35,250 nucleotides of DNA from a virus. Shown here one piece after another: positions 20,901 through 28,660 of the stretch. The stretch's first letter is position 1; the number at the start of each line of letters is the position of its first letter. Where the stretch lies: IMG/VR virus record IMGVR_UViG_3300025853_000298, positions 1-35,250 of that record; one strand, written 5' to 3'. The position numbers were made by a program, and so were the translations under genes. The notes beneath the pieces are model-generated. The model was not told the origin of the DNA and made no database searches. It saw only the letters and a list, made by a program, of their open reading frames with translations.

Positions 20901-21592
20901 GCGGACCTCGGATAGCCGAGCGACAGGTCGGCGACGGCCCAAACCTTGCCCGACGTGTCGCGCTGGTCAGTAAGCGCGAGCACGTAGCCGTCGAGGTAGC
21001 CGCCCAGGTTGCTTGAGCTGTAGGCGCTGCCGTTGCTGCTATCGCACCAGAGCCGGACCTTGCCCGACGCACAGTAGCCGCCAAACAGCGCCCCGGCGAC
21101 GGCGTGCGGCACCCACAGGCGGCAGGCGAACACGTCCACCGCACCGAACGCGATAGATCGCGCGCGGCCGTGCGCGTATTCGCGGAGCGCGACATCTCCG
21201 CCGCTGGTTGGAGGCGTCACCTGCACGCGGATGTCGTCGAAGCGAACAAGCGGCGTCTGATCGCTGCTGTAGCTGTCCGCCCCGGTCTGCGGCGTCGAAG
21301 AGAACCCTAGCGCCGTTGCGAGGTTGCCCGACAGCGCAAGCGTAAAGGTGTTGGCGTTGTCGTTCGTAACCATGACCGCGTTGGAGCTCCAAGCGATCGT
21401 ATAGGAGTCGACGAGCGTTGCGCTTGAGTCAATCTGCGTTTGCCAGTCCGAGAGCGCATCGGTGAGCAGCAGCGGCTCGGTAAGCGTAAACGTGTCGGTG
21501 CCGCCCGCGTCAGTGATCGCGAGGGTCGCGGTCGCGTCCATGTCGCCGGCCGTGCCGCTGCTCCACAGGCAGCATTCAATCCGGCCGCTCAT
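20897..21592 (-). CDS. Tail-tip/distal-tail-type protein
   Basis: A 231-residue beta-rich protein (MSGRIECCLWSSGTAGDMDA start; TPLVRFDDIRVQVTPPTSGG; FACRLWVPHAVAGALFGGYC). I recognise no named domain. Position two genes after the tape measure and directly before the large hub-like protein fits a distal-tail or hub-adaptor protein. ATGA overlaps at both ends. Confidence 0.6.
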   Translation of the reverse strand: MSGRIECCLWSSGTAGDMDATATLAITDAGGTDTFTLTEPLLLTDALSDWQTQIDSSATLVDSYTIAWSSNAVMVTNDNANTFTLALSGNLATALGFSSTPQTGADSYSSDQTPLVRFDDIRVQVTPPTSGGDVALREYAHGRARSIAFGAVDVFACRLWVPHAVAGALFGGYCASGKVRLWCDSSNGSAYSSSNLGGYLDGYVLALTDQRDTSGKVWAVADLSLGYPRSA

Positions 21593-22233
21593 GCCAGCAC
21601 CTCAGCGGCGAACCTGTAGCGCCCGCGCGAGCCCTGCCGCGACACCGGGCCAAGGGCGCCCGTGATCCAGCCGTCGTCGGCCGTATAGACGCTCGCCTGC
21701 CTCGGGTTGCTCGCCGACGCAAGGGCCAGCCGCAGCGCCTCAGCATCGAGCGTGACGCCCTGCCAAACGACACGGGGACGGTGAGGTGCGAGACCTGGCA
21801 CCGCCGCGCGAACGGCGCCGGAGCCCGCGCCCTGTGCCGGGTCGCGGACGCTGCGCCAGTAGTTGTCGGACAGCGCGGACGCTGCCGCGTTGTCTGGCAC
21901 GAGGGTGCCTAAGATGTCGTCCCAATTGAGCGAGGGGACGCCCGATCCGGACGCACCGACGCCGAGCACCGACTGTGCCGCAGCGCTCGACATGTAATTG
22001 TAGGTCCCGCCAAACTCAAGCGACACAGCCGCGCGCGCGGAGTCATTGCGGATCCACGTCCAAGTAGCCGTGTCGCTGTAGGTGCTATCAAGCCACGCAA
22101 CAAAGTCGAGAATCGCAGCGTAGCCGTCGCGCACGCCCGCCGCTGGCGTCCACTCCTCGACGCCTACAACGCCACCGTCATCAAGCTGGATGGTGACCGA
22201 CTCCCATGCGTCCATTGTGCCGATCGCGATCAT
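21589..22233 (-). CDS. Tail protein following the tape measure
   Basis: A 214-residue protein with alternating strands and helices (WESVTIQLDDGGVVGVEEWT, YAAILDFVAWLDSTYSDTAT, AVSLEFGGTYNYMSSAAAQS). The same position in lambda-like and related siphoviruses holds the minor tail proteins that connect the tape-measure-filled tube to the tip. No diagnostic motif is seen. Overlaps both neighbours by ATGA. Confidence 0.6.
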   Translation of the reverse strand: MIAIGTMDAWESVTIQLDDGGVVGVEEWTPAAGVRDGYAAILDFVAWLDSTYSDTATWTWIRNDSARAAVSLEFGGTYNYMSSAAAQSVLGVGASGSGVPSLNWDDILGTLVPDNAAASALSDNYWRSVRDPAQGAGSGAVRAAVPGLAPHRPRVVWQGVTLDAEALRLALASASNPRQASVYTADDGWITGALGPVSRQGSRGRYRFAAEVLA

Positions 22234-24341
22234 GCGCCCGCCATCCCCGCCATCTTTGCGGCTTTGGTCGCCTTGTCGATGGCTGCGCCGACCTCGGCGC
22301 GGGTCGTCATCACGCCATTCAAGACGATGTTGAACACGGGAGCAGCACCACCGCCGCTGGACGGTGCAGGGCCGGAGATTCCGCCGCCTGCCGACCCCGA
22401 AGGCGCGGACGGTTTCGACACGGTCGGCGCTGCGGCGAACGCCTGGCGAGCCATGTTGATCGCTGCGGCGGTCTTGGCGATGCCAGCCGGGATGTGGCCA
22501 GAAGCGAACGAAAAAGCGGCTTCTGCGGCAAAGATTGCGGCGCGGACGCCTGCTAGCACTCGGTTGGCGCCGATCAACTGCTCGACGGCGTCGACGCCCG
22601 CGTTTGCAATCTCGAAAGCCTCAGTGATTGCGGCGGAAGCGTTTGCGGCGCGAGCATCGGCAGCCTCTTTGATTTGGCGCATCTCCTGCTCGTGCGCCTG
22701 GCGCTTGATGTCCGCTGCGACCTTGTCTGCCGTGGCGATGACCTGGCGCCCCTTGAGCGTTGCTTCCTGTCGCAACGCTGCGATCTGCGCCTGCTTCTGC
22801 TGCTCGGTCACCGCAGAGGCGCGGACGCGAGCAATGTCCCGCTGGAGCTGCAACTCAACGCGCATGAGGTCAACGCGCATCTTGGCGCGCAGATCGTCGC
22901 CCGCCTGGAGCGCGGCGATACGCAAGCGCGCGTCCTCAAGCGACCGCGTCGATGCGGCCGCCTCGCGGTTGATTTTGTCGACCTCATCGAGCGCGTCGGC
23001 ATGAGCCCTTTCAGCGTCGATTGCGGCAGCGATTGCAGGATCCGCCTTTGTTTTCCTCCCTGTGCCTCCTCTGCGGGCGGCGGATTTCTTGATTGCCGCA
23101 TCCGCCCTTTCGATCATCTTGTCGGTTAGCCGGATCGCTGCATCAACATCGGCGAGGTATTTCTTGAGACCCCCCGATGTGCTGATCGACTGCACCGCGC
23201 GGACCTTCGCACTGCCCTTGCTGATCTCGTCGTAGACCTTCCGCCATGCGTCCGCGCTCTTGCCAATGCCGCTTGCGACCGCGTCGTCGCTGGCGCGCTC
23301 AAGCAACCCCACCGCCGTCTTGAGCGAGCCGCCCGACGCGAGGGTTGCTGCTGCCGCTGCCATGCCGCCGAGGGCGATGCCGGCCGCGCGGGTGTTAGCG
23401 GTGAAGGTGGTGCCGAGCGCAACGGCAACGCTTGCCGCGACACGGCCAAAACGCGCCATGGCCTCCGCCGCCTCCGCGAGCGTCTCAAGAATGCCCGCTG
23501 CCGGACCCGCCAGCACCTCGGAGAGCTGGAACTTGAAATCAGTCCAAGCCACCGACAATCGCGCCAGCACGTCATCCTGGCGGGCAAAGGTGGTCGATGT
23601 GGAGCCCATCTGCTGATCGAGACTCTCTTGCACGGCGGCGAGCACCGCGACCTGCTTTTCGTACTGCGTCAGCTCGGTCGTGGTCTTGCCAGCGGCCTTC
23701 GCGTATTCGTCGAGCACTCGCCCCGCGTTGATGAACGTGCCGACCTGCTGCAGCGCTCGCGTGTTGCCCGTCTGAATCGCGCGCGCGAAGGCCGTCAAAG
23801 CCTCGTCGCCACTCTTGCCCATCGTGGTAGCGCGCGCGGTAAGCTCCTGCATTTGCGCCGCTGTGATCTGTGCGCTGAGGCCAGTTGCCTTGAGGGTGGT
23901 CGCGAGTTTGGCGACCGAATCGACGCCGACGCCGCCGATCGCTCGCGCAAAGCCGATCGCGGTCTCAACGCCCTTGCCAGTCCCGAACGTCGAATCCAAC
24001 GCCGCGCGTGTCCGCTCGATCTCGACGCTCCACTCGGTGAACTTGTACGCGGCGACCGCGACCGCCGCGCCGAGGGCTGCCGTGCCCGCCGCCGCCGCCG
24101 CCGCCGCGCCCGCCATGCCTCCGGCGCTGCCGAGCATCCCCGAGACGTTGCCGACGGCGCCCGCGACATCGCCGGAAAACGCCGAGCGCACCGCCTGGCC
24201 CATGCGGCCGAACGACGACTGCGCCGACTGGACCGCGCGGTTGAGGCGCCCAACGCTGCTCGAGGCTTTGTTGACAGCCCGCGAGGCGTTGTCCTGGCCC
24301 TCAAGCTTGATGATCGTTTTGACTGACGCGGCGACTGCCAT
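22230..24341 (-). CDS. Tail tape measure protein
   Basis: A 703-residue, Ala-rich, mostly helical protein that sets tail length and is expected to lie inside the tube. The N-terminal SVKTIIKLEGQDNASRAVNK, the hydrophobic stretch GMAGAAAAAAAGTAALGAAV, and long heptad-like helices (LDEVDKINREAAASTRSLED, AQIAALRQEATLKGRQVIAT) are typical. The C-terminal part is hydrophobic, then Gly/Pro-rich (PSAPSGSAGGGISGPAPSSG). By the usual rule of about 0.15 nm per residue, the tail would be roughly 100 nm long. It directly follows the chaperone-like ORFs, as in other long-tailed phages. Confidence 0.9.
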   Translation of the reverse strand: MAVAASVKTIIKLEGQDNASRAVNKASSSVGRLNRAVQSAQSSFGRMGQAVRSAFSGDVAGAVGNVSGMLGSAGGMAGAAAAAAAGTAALGAAVAVAAYKFTEWSVEIERTRAALDSTFGTGKGVETAIGFARAIGGVGVDSVAKLATTLKATGLSAQITAAQMQELTARATTMGKSGDEALTAFARAIQTGNTRALQQVGTFINAGRVLDEYAKAAGKTTTELTQYEKQVAVLAAVQESLDQQMGSTSTTFARQDDVLARLSVAWTDFKFQLSEVLAGPAAGILETLAEAAEAMARFGRVAASVAVALGTTFTANTRAAGIALGGMAAAAATLASGGSLKTAVGLLERASDDAVASGIGKSADAWRKVYDEISKGSAKVRAVQSISTSGGLKKYLADVDAAIRLTDKMIERADAAIKKSAARRGGTGRKTKADPAIAAAIDAERAHADALDEVDKINREAAASTRSLEDARLRIAALQAGDDLRAKMRVDLMRVELQLQRDIARVRASAVTEQQKQAQIAALRQEATLKGRQVIATADKVAADIKRQAHEQEMRQIKEAADARAANASAAITEAFEIANAGVDAVEQLIGANRVLAGVRAAIFAAEAAFSFASGHIPAGIAKTAAAINMARQAFAAAPTVSKPSAPSGSAGGGISGPAPSSGGGAAPVFNIVLNGVMTTRAEVGAAIDKATKAAKMAGMAGA

Positions 24342-24345
24342 CCTG

Positions 24346-24732
24346 CTACCTCGCCCGCTTGGCTGCCTGCTTCCGCAGCCGGTTGTCGCGCTCGATCTCG
24401 GCGTGATGCAGCGCGGTCAGCGCCGATACCGTACCGCAAGCATACCGCTCCGGCCAAGCGGAGAGCGGTGAGACCCTGCGCGCAGCGTCGAGCCGTTGCC
24501 ACGCTTGCCATTGCGGCGACGTAAGCATCCCATAGGGACAGTGCGACCATTGCCGGTCAACGATCCACTCGCCCGGGTCGGCCGTGCATTGCGTGCCGTC
24601 GTCGAGCTCGCCCGCGCCCCCGCAATGGTCGCACGGCGCGAGGTTGGCTTGGTTGTCAAGGTCGTACAACAGGCGCGACAGCTCTAGCAGCACCTCGCCG
24701 GCCGCAGCCGGGGCGCCGTCGAGAGCAATCAC
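24346..24732 (-). CDS. Tail assembly chaperone, second frame (T-like), with Cys cluster
   Basis: A 128-residue ORF from GTG 24732, overlapping the preceding gene by GTGA. It contains LEVLLELSRLLYDLDNQANL-like helical sequence at its start and a zinc-ribbon-like CDHCGG ... TQC ... HCPYG cluster, then a helical C terminus (ALTALHHAEIERDNRLRKQA). In long-tailed phages the ORF immediately before the tape measure is normally the frameshift extension of a tail chaperone, as T is of G in lambda. The frame is open upstream through the end of the preceding gene, so a -1 slip would fuse them. Translation could instead re-start at the GTG. Confidence 0.6.
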   Translation of the reverse strand: MIALDGAPAAAGEVLLELSRLLYDLDNQANLAPCDHCGGAGELDDGTQCTADPGEWIVDRQWSHCPYGMLTSPQWQAWQRLDAARRVSPLSAWPERYACGTVSALTALHHAEIERDNRLRKQAAKRAR

Positions 24733-25061
24733 GCCCCCGGAGGGACCAGCGACACGAGCCCCGACGACACAGCGCGGACCAGGTTGGCGACGGCGCGACG
24801 GAACACCGGGGGCCACGCGGCCGGGTCGGCTGCGTCCCCGTCCACGCTTGACACGCCGTGCTTCCACGCAGCCTCGGTCGTCGCGTGAACATCCGAGGCG
24901 TGGTCCTCGCTCACGGCCTGCACGGTGACGACGGTGCATCCATCGGGCTGACCGTCGGCGTAGTACCACCCTCCCCAGGCCTCGGGCTTGCTATCGTCGG
25001 TCGAGGGGTCCGCGCCCCACACGAATGAGGCGGAGTCGCCCGCTAGCTTGAAAATCGCCAT
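24729..25061 (-). CDS. Tail assembly chaperone, first frame (G-like)
   Basis: A 110-residue protein between the tail tube and tape measure genes. The start resembles a chaperone-type module with FKLAGDSASFVWGADPS and a WP-rich centre (WGGWYYADGQPDG). Residues 85-105 form a helix (FRRAVANLVRAVSSGLVSLV) before the ending PPGA. Function is assigned from position and size, since these proteins vary strongly between phages. Near the end of the gene the minus strand has a run of five G (24734-24738) where a slip could occur. Confidence 0.6.
   Translation of the reverse strand: MAIFKLAGDSASFVWGADPSTDDSKPEAWGGWYYADGQPDGCTVVTVQAVSEDHASDVHATTEAAWKHGVSSVDGDAADPAAWPPVFRRAVANLVRAVSSGLVSLVPPGA
24734..24738 (-). 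other. Candidate -1 ribosomal frameshift site (GGGGG run)
   Basis: On the minus strand the codons are CCG GGG GCG TGA. A -1 slip on GGG would re-pair with GGG and continue as GGC GTG ATT, joining the 24729-25061 product to the downstream frame that also starts at the GTG at 24732. It is not a perfect X-XXY-YYZ heptamer, so efficiency is uncertain. Confidence 0.4.
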
Positions 25062-25106
25062 TCTGAACCTCCCGCGTCCGTTGGCGTTGTTGATGTCGGC
25101 CTGCGC

Positions 25107-26411
25107 CTAGCAGACGCAGAAGCGCAGCACGCTGTCGGCCGGCGCCGTGCTGCCCGTGTCGCTGGTGTAGCGGCTCGGACGGAACTTCACCTCGGTCGCG
25201 ATCATGCCGTTGACCTGGGTGCGCTGCGGCGCCTCGGCGACGTGCGCGGCCGGCAGGAACACCGAAAACGACGAACCCGGCATCGAGACCACATCAAGCT
25301 GAAGCTCAGCGTTTGCCTGCGTGTTGTACTTCTGCTCGAACGGCCCCATGTTCGCGACGACGCTGTCGGAGGAGTCGAGCGGGACCTTGGCGGCGAGCTC
25401 GACCGAGGAGATCGAGCGCACGAACTCAGAGACACCCTCGGACGCGCTCGGGCACTCCACGTCGGCGATCTCATACTCGATGCTGATCTCCATCTCCATG
25501 AAGCCGCAGGTGACCGAGCCGTCGTACAGGAAGCGGCCGCCCGCGTTGCCCAGGGTCGGACGCACGCGCTGGAACGAGGCGATGTCCTGAATACCGCCGC
25601 CGGACCCGTAGCGCTTGCGGTCGGCGAACTGGAACACGATCTCGCACATCGCGGTCTTCTTCGCGGCGAGGTCGAGCTTGATGCTCTTGGCGACACACCC
25701 GATGTAGGTATCGAGGAAAGCCGAGTTATCGCCGGACACGCGGAACGTCAGCGGAACGGTGTCGTTGCCGGACATGTAGCCGGTCGCGATGCCGTAGCTG
25801 TTGTCGCCCGCGCTCGGCGCCACGGTAGCGGCAGCGGCGACGGTCAGCACGTCCGGGGTGCCGGTCGTGATGTCCGTGATCCAGCCGAACGACGGCGAGC
25901 CGGCCGACGCGCTCGAGTCGAGCAGCACGGCCGAGCCGGTCGTGTACGCGGTGTCGGTGTTCACGTTGAAAGCGGTCGTGGTCGAACCCGCCGCCGCGTC
26001 CGCCGCGACGTAGCCCGTGCGCGCCATGTGGTAGCCCTGCGCGAACTCTGCCGCGCTGCTCACCGCCGAGCTGCCCGCCGAGCCGATCGCGTTCGCGAGC
26101 AAGACGGCGGCGGGACTGATGACACCCGAATCGCCGGGATCCTCACTCGTCGGGTCGTAGGACGCCTTGAGCGCCGACATCGGGAACTGGACGGTGATGC
26201 TCCCGCCCGACTTGCTACCCGGCGCCGGGGGCTCGAAAGCGCCCGCCTGCCCGGACTGCAGATCGCTAAAATCCTCCTGCTCCTGCGCATGGTCCGGGTC
26301 AGGGAATACGCACGGGAAGTACGTGAACTCGTTGGCCGTCGTGTTTTCGGTCGTCAACGCGGTCTGCCGCGCGAATCCGATGGTGCGGCGTTTTGCGACT
26401 AGGCGTGCCAT
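25107..26411 (-). CDS. Major tail tube protein
   Basis: A 434-residue virion protein that builds the tail tube, larger than the usual 150-250 residues. It begins MARLVAKRRTIGFARQTALT, then a beta-rich body with SKSGGSITVQFPMSALKASY and VPLTFRVSGDNSAFLDTYIG. Its C-terminal region FVRSISSVELAAKVPLDSSD, ATEVKFRPSRYTSDTG and SVLRFCVC is also beta-rich. The repeated Thr/Ser/Gly insertion in the middle (about 115-215) could be an added surface domain, which would explain the length. It is the only tube-like gene and no sheath follows, supporting a non-contractile tail. Confidence 0.8.
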   Translation of the reverse strand: MARLVAKRRTIGFARQTALTTENTTANEFTYFPCVFPDPDHAQEQEDFSDLQSGQAGAFEPPAPGSKSGGSITVQFPMSALKASYDPTSEDPGDSGVISPAAVLLANAIGSAGSSAVSSAAEFAQGYHMARTGYVAADAAAGSTTTAFNVNTDTAYTTGSAVLLDSSASAGSPSFGWITDITTGTPDVLTVAAAATVAPSAGDNSYGIATGYMSGNDTVPLTFRVSGDNSAFLDTYIGCVAKSIKLDLAAKKTAMCEIVFQFADRKRYGSGGGIQDIASFQRVRPTLGNAGGRFLYDGSVTCGFMEMEISIEYEIADVECPSASEGVSEFVRSISSVELAAKVPLDSSDSVVANMGPFEQKYNTQANAELQLDVVSMPGSSFSVFLPAAHVAEAPQRTQVNGMIATEVKFRPSRYTSDTGSTAPADSVLRFCVC

Positions 26412-26412
26412 G

Positions 26413-27138
26413 TTACTTCCTCCAGTAGCGAGCGAGTCGAGTGTATAGCAGCCCGTCGCCCGCGCCTACCGCGCGAACGCGAACGCTCTCGGCGTCCATG
26501 GCTGCAGCGAGGGGGATGCCGATCTTGTTGCTAATAGCGTCTGCCATCGCCAGATTCTCAGGCATTGCGGGCTGCACGGGGTTGAGCTGCAACGTGTTGA
26601 ACACCGTCGCGGCCTTGAGCTTGTTTGAGACTCGCGAAGACGCGCGCTGCTTACGGTAGAGCCCAGCGCGGGGGCCAGACTTGATCAGCGCCCGACGGGC
26701 CTTGCGCCCGTGCTGGCCCGTGCTGCTCTCGCGGAAGTCGATCACAACAGCCTTGCCGCCCTGCGAGGCGCGCGCCTGCAGTCCTTTCCACATGCCGCCC
26801 TGTGCATTGAGCATACCGACGCGGTATCGGGCGACGAGCTCGCGGCGGGACGGCCACAGGCGGCGCGTTGCGCCGATTACATCGGCGTAGTCCTTGTTGA
26901 TCCAGACCGTGTAGCCGCTGCGGTAGCCGCCGAACGCGCCTTGTGCGGTCTGTCGGCGCTCCGTAAAGCGCTGGCGGATGTAGGCGGCGACGATGCCGCC
27001 CATGCCTGCGATCTCGAGCGAGCGAATGATCTGCGCAGGCGACAGCTTGCGCGTGTCGGTCGTGCGGGCGAGCACGCCGTCAGTTTCGAACCACAGCACG
27101 CCGCGACGGGCGAACTTGTCGGCACGACTAAGCGGCAT
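26413..27138 (-). CDS. Tail-completion / head-tail joining type protein
   Basis: A 241-residue basic protein (MPLSRADKFARRGVLWFETD start; SGPRAGLYRKQRASSRVSNK; LLYTRLARYWRK end). The ORF extends further upstream, but ATG 27138 with an 11-base overlap of the preceding gene is the natural start. Its position between the tail terminator and the tube gene matches tail-completion or minor tail proteins. No enzyme motif. Confidence 0.6.
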   Translation of the reverse strand: MPLSRADKFARRGVLWFETDGVLARTTDTRKLSPAQIIRSLEIAGMGGIVAAYIRQRFTERRQTAQGAFGGYRSGYTVWINKDYADVIGATRRLWPSRRELVARYRVGMLNAQGGMWKGLQARASQGGKAVVIDFRESSTGQHGRKARRALIKSGPRAGLYRKQRASSRVSNKLKAATVFNTLQLNPVQPAMPENLAMADAISNKIGIPLAAAMDAESVRVRAVGAGDGLLYTRLARYWRK

Positions 27139-27601
27139 CGTACTGCCTCCCCGCGCGCACGGTGAACACGAGCGACACGAACGCAGTCTTGCGGTCGCCG
27201 TCAACGGGGTCGGCGTAGGTGTGCGACACGCTCTCAATCGTCTCGAACCCGTCAAGCGCGGCGTGCCAAGTCGGCTCAAGCATGATCGCCAGCACCTCCT
27301 CCTCAAAGGCGTCGAGCGACTGATCAACCGCGGCGTCGGTCTGTCCACCGTCCGCCTCGGCGTAGAACAGTGAGAGGCTGAACGTATAGGTTTTTGTGAA
27401 GAACTCAGGGAAGTTCGGCGTTTGCTCGTCCGGTTCGCGCTCGACGGACTGCGACGATTCAGGGAGAAGAACGATCGCAGGCAAATCCCCCGGCTCGAAC
27501 TCGCTGGTCCGGTACCGAACGATCGAGTTGGCCGACGTGTTGCCGTCAAGCGCCGTCATGACGGCAGCGAACAGTTGCGATCTGGTAAAGCCGTATGCCA
27601 T
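27128..27601 (-). CDS. Tail terminator-like protein
   Basis: A 157-residue protein with MAYGFTRSQLFAAVMTALDG, IVRYRTSEFEPGDLPAIVLL and TKTYTFSLSLFYAEADGG, the fold pattern of the small alpha/beta tail-terminator proteins (lambda gpU position). It sits between the FII-like joiner and the tail-tube group. The stop of the upstream gene overlaps its ATG as TGATG. Confidence 0.65.
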   Translation of the reverse strand: MAYGFTRSQLFAAVMTALDGNTSANSIVRYRTSEFEPGDLPAIVLLPESSQSVEREPDEQTPNFPEFFTKTYTFSLSLFYAEADGGQTDAAVDQSLDAFEEEVLAIMLEPTWHAALDGFETIESVSHTYADPVDGDRKTAFVSLVFTVRAGRQYDAA

Positions 27602-27933
27602 CAGGCCGACAGGTCCAGTTTGAGGGAGATGACGAGCCCCGCCTGCCCGTCAGCCTGTGGGACGCCAGCAACGCGCCACGACTGGCCGCCGATCGTGATC
27701 TTGTCGTTCACCGCTGGCACCTGCGACAGATCCGCAGCACGACAGAACACCTCGACCGTCTGCATGCGCAGCCCGATCTCGCCGATAGCGTCGGCACGGA
27801 CGCTTCGGCGGTGGTAGACCATCCGCACCGACTCGGCGATCCCCGTTGCGGCCGGCGTATAGGTCGCCGTCTGCCCGAGGTGGTCGCGGGCAGCGCTCAT
27901 CATGCGGTCTTCGATGGTGTTCCAGTCGAGCAT
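27601..27933 (-). CDS. Head-tail joining protein (lambda FII-like)
   Basis: A 110-residue protein: MLDWNTIEDRMMSAARDHLG, then beta strands with TATYTPAATG and DKITIGGQSWRVAGVPQADG, ending LVISLKLDLSA. This matches the size and strand pattern of the lambda FII/phage-attachment family that joins the finished head to the tail. It follows the decoration gene after a 69-bp gap that contains a hairpin. Confidence 0.75.
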   Translation of the reverse strand: MLDWNTIEDRMMSAARDHLGQTATYTPAATGIAESVRMVYHRRSVRADAIGEIGLRMQTVEVFCRAADLSQVPAVNDKITIGGQSWRVAGVPQADGQAGLVISLKLDLSA

Positions 27934-27948
27934 GAACTCCTACGCAAA

Positions 27949-27978
27949 GGCGCGCGCCGAGTTGCCCCGACGCGCGCC
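27949..27978 (-). terminator. GCAA-loop hairpin after the decoration gene
   Basis: In the leftward transcript GGCGCGCG pairs with CGCGCGCC, and the inner bases continue pairing (TCGGG with CTCGG, with wobbles) to close on a GCAA tetraloop, 13 pairs in all. It starts 24 bases after the decoration gene stop, followed by TTTGCG. It resembles the hairpin at 28617-28648. Confidence 0.6.
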
Positions 27979-28002
27979 CCGTTGCAGCCGTCGCGCGGGA
28001 GG

Positions 28003-28584
28003 CTAGGCCACGTCCACGTCGAGGATCTCGTAGTACGCCTTGCCCGTCATCGAGGCCGAGGCCGTGAGCGTGAGCGTGCCGGACGCGATCGCACCCTTGA
28101 CCAGCGCGGCGGTGCCGTCGTTGGTCTGCAGGAACGCCCGCACGACCTTGCCGTCGAACGCCGCGCCGACCGACTCGGTCCCGGTCGTGGCTGCGGCGAA
28201 GGCAAGCTGCCCGCTGAACAGCACGCGAGGAGCGCCGGTCGATGCAGGGTAGGCAAGCAGGATCTTGCCGCTGGTCGCGGACGAGCCCGCAGCCTCAACA
28301 CAGGTTCCGAGCAGCGCGTTGCCGTCGGCGGCGGTGCTGCCCTTGCTCGTGCTGGCCACGAAGTAGACGCTCTGGCCGACCGCCCACGCCTGCGAGGTCG
28401 TCTTGGCGATGTTGTAGACGCCGCGCACGCCGACCGCGATGTCGGTGCCGCTCACGCCGTCGCTCAGGGCGATGCCCATGATGACGTTGGGCGCAGTGCC
28501 GACCGGGATGATGTCGCCGCTCGACACGGTCGCGCCGGGGTCGAGGGTCAGGATGTCGCCTGTCTGGATGCCGTTCTTGGCCAT
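28003..28584 (-). CDS. Head decoration-like protein (DUF2190-type N terminus)
   Basis: A 193-residue protein. The N-terminal half, GDILTLDPGATVSSGDIIPV then IMGIALSDGVSGTDIAVGVR and YNIAKTTSQAWAVGQSVYF, is the repeat-like beta pattern of DUF2190 proteins. These are found beside the major capsid gene in many phages and thought to decorate or stabilise the head. The second half (about 105-193) is a separate beta-rich segment, GKVVRAFLQTNDGTAALVKG. Strong ribosome-binding site (GGAGGG on the minus strand, about 28588-28593). Hairpins lie just before and just after the gene. Confidence 0.75.
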   Translation of the reverse strand: MAKNGIQTGDILTLDPGATVSSGDIIPVGTAPNVIMGIALSDGVSGTDIAVGVRGVYNIAKTTSQAWAVGQSVYFVASTSKGSTAADGNALLGTCVEAAGSSATSGKILLAYPASTGAPRVLFSGQLAFAAATTGTESVGAAFDGKVVRAFLQTNDGTAALVKGAIASGTLTLTASASMTGKAYYEILDVDVA

Positions 28585-28616
28585 GGTTCCGCCCTCCTAG
28601 TGGCGTAGTGTGGTCA

Positions 28617-28648
28617 GGGCGGCGCCGAGGTTGCGCCCGACGCCGCCC
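28617..28648 (-). terminator. GCAA-loop hairpin after the capsid gene
   Basis: In the leftward transcript GGGCGGCG pairs with CGCCGCCC and the inner TCGGG with CTCGG, closing on C-GCAA-C. It lies 12 bases after the capsid stop codon and 32 bases before the decoration gene start. Same inner sequence as the hairpin at 27949-27978 but a different, still perfect, outer stem. Confidence 0.6.
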
Positions 28649-28660
28649 GGTTCAGTCTGC

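Noticed and set aside
25242-26402. 386-codon open frame opposite the tail tube gene
   Set aside because: Same antisense effect; Arg/His-rich translation without motifs, while the minus-strand frame is a convincing tube protein.
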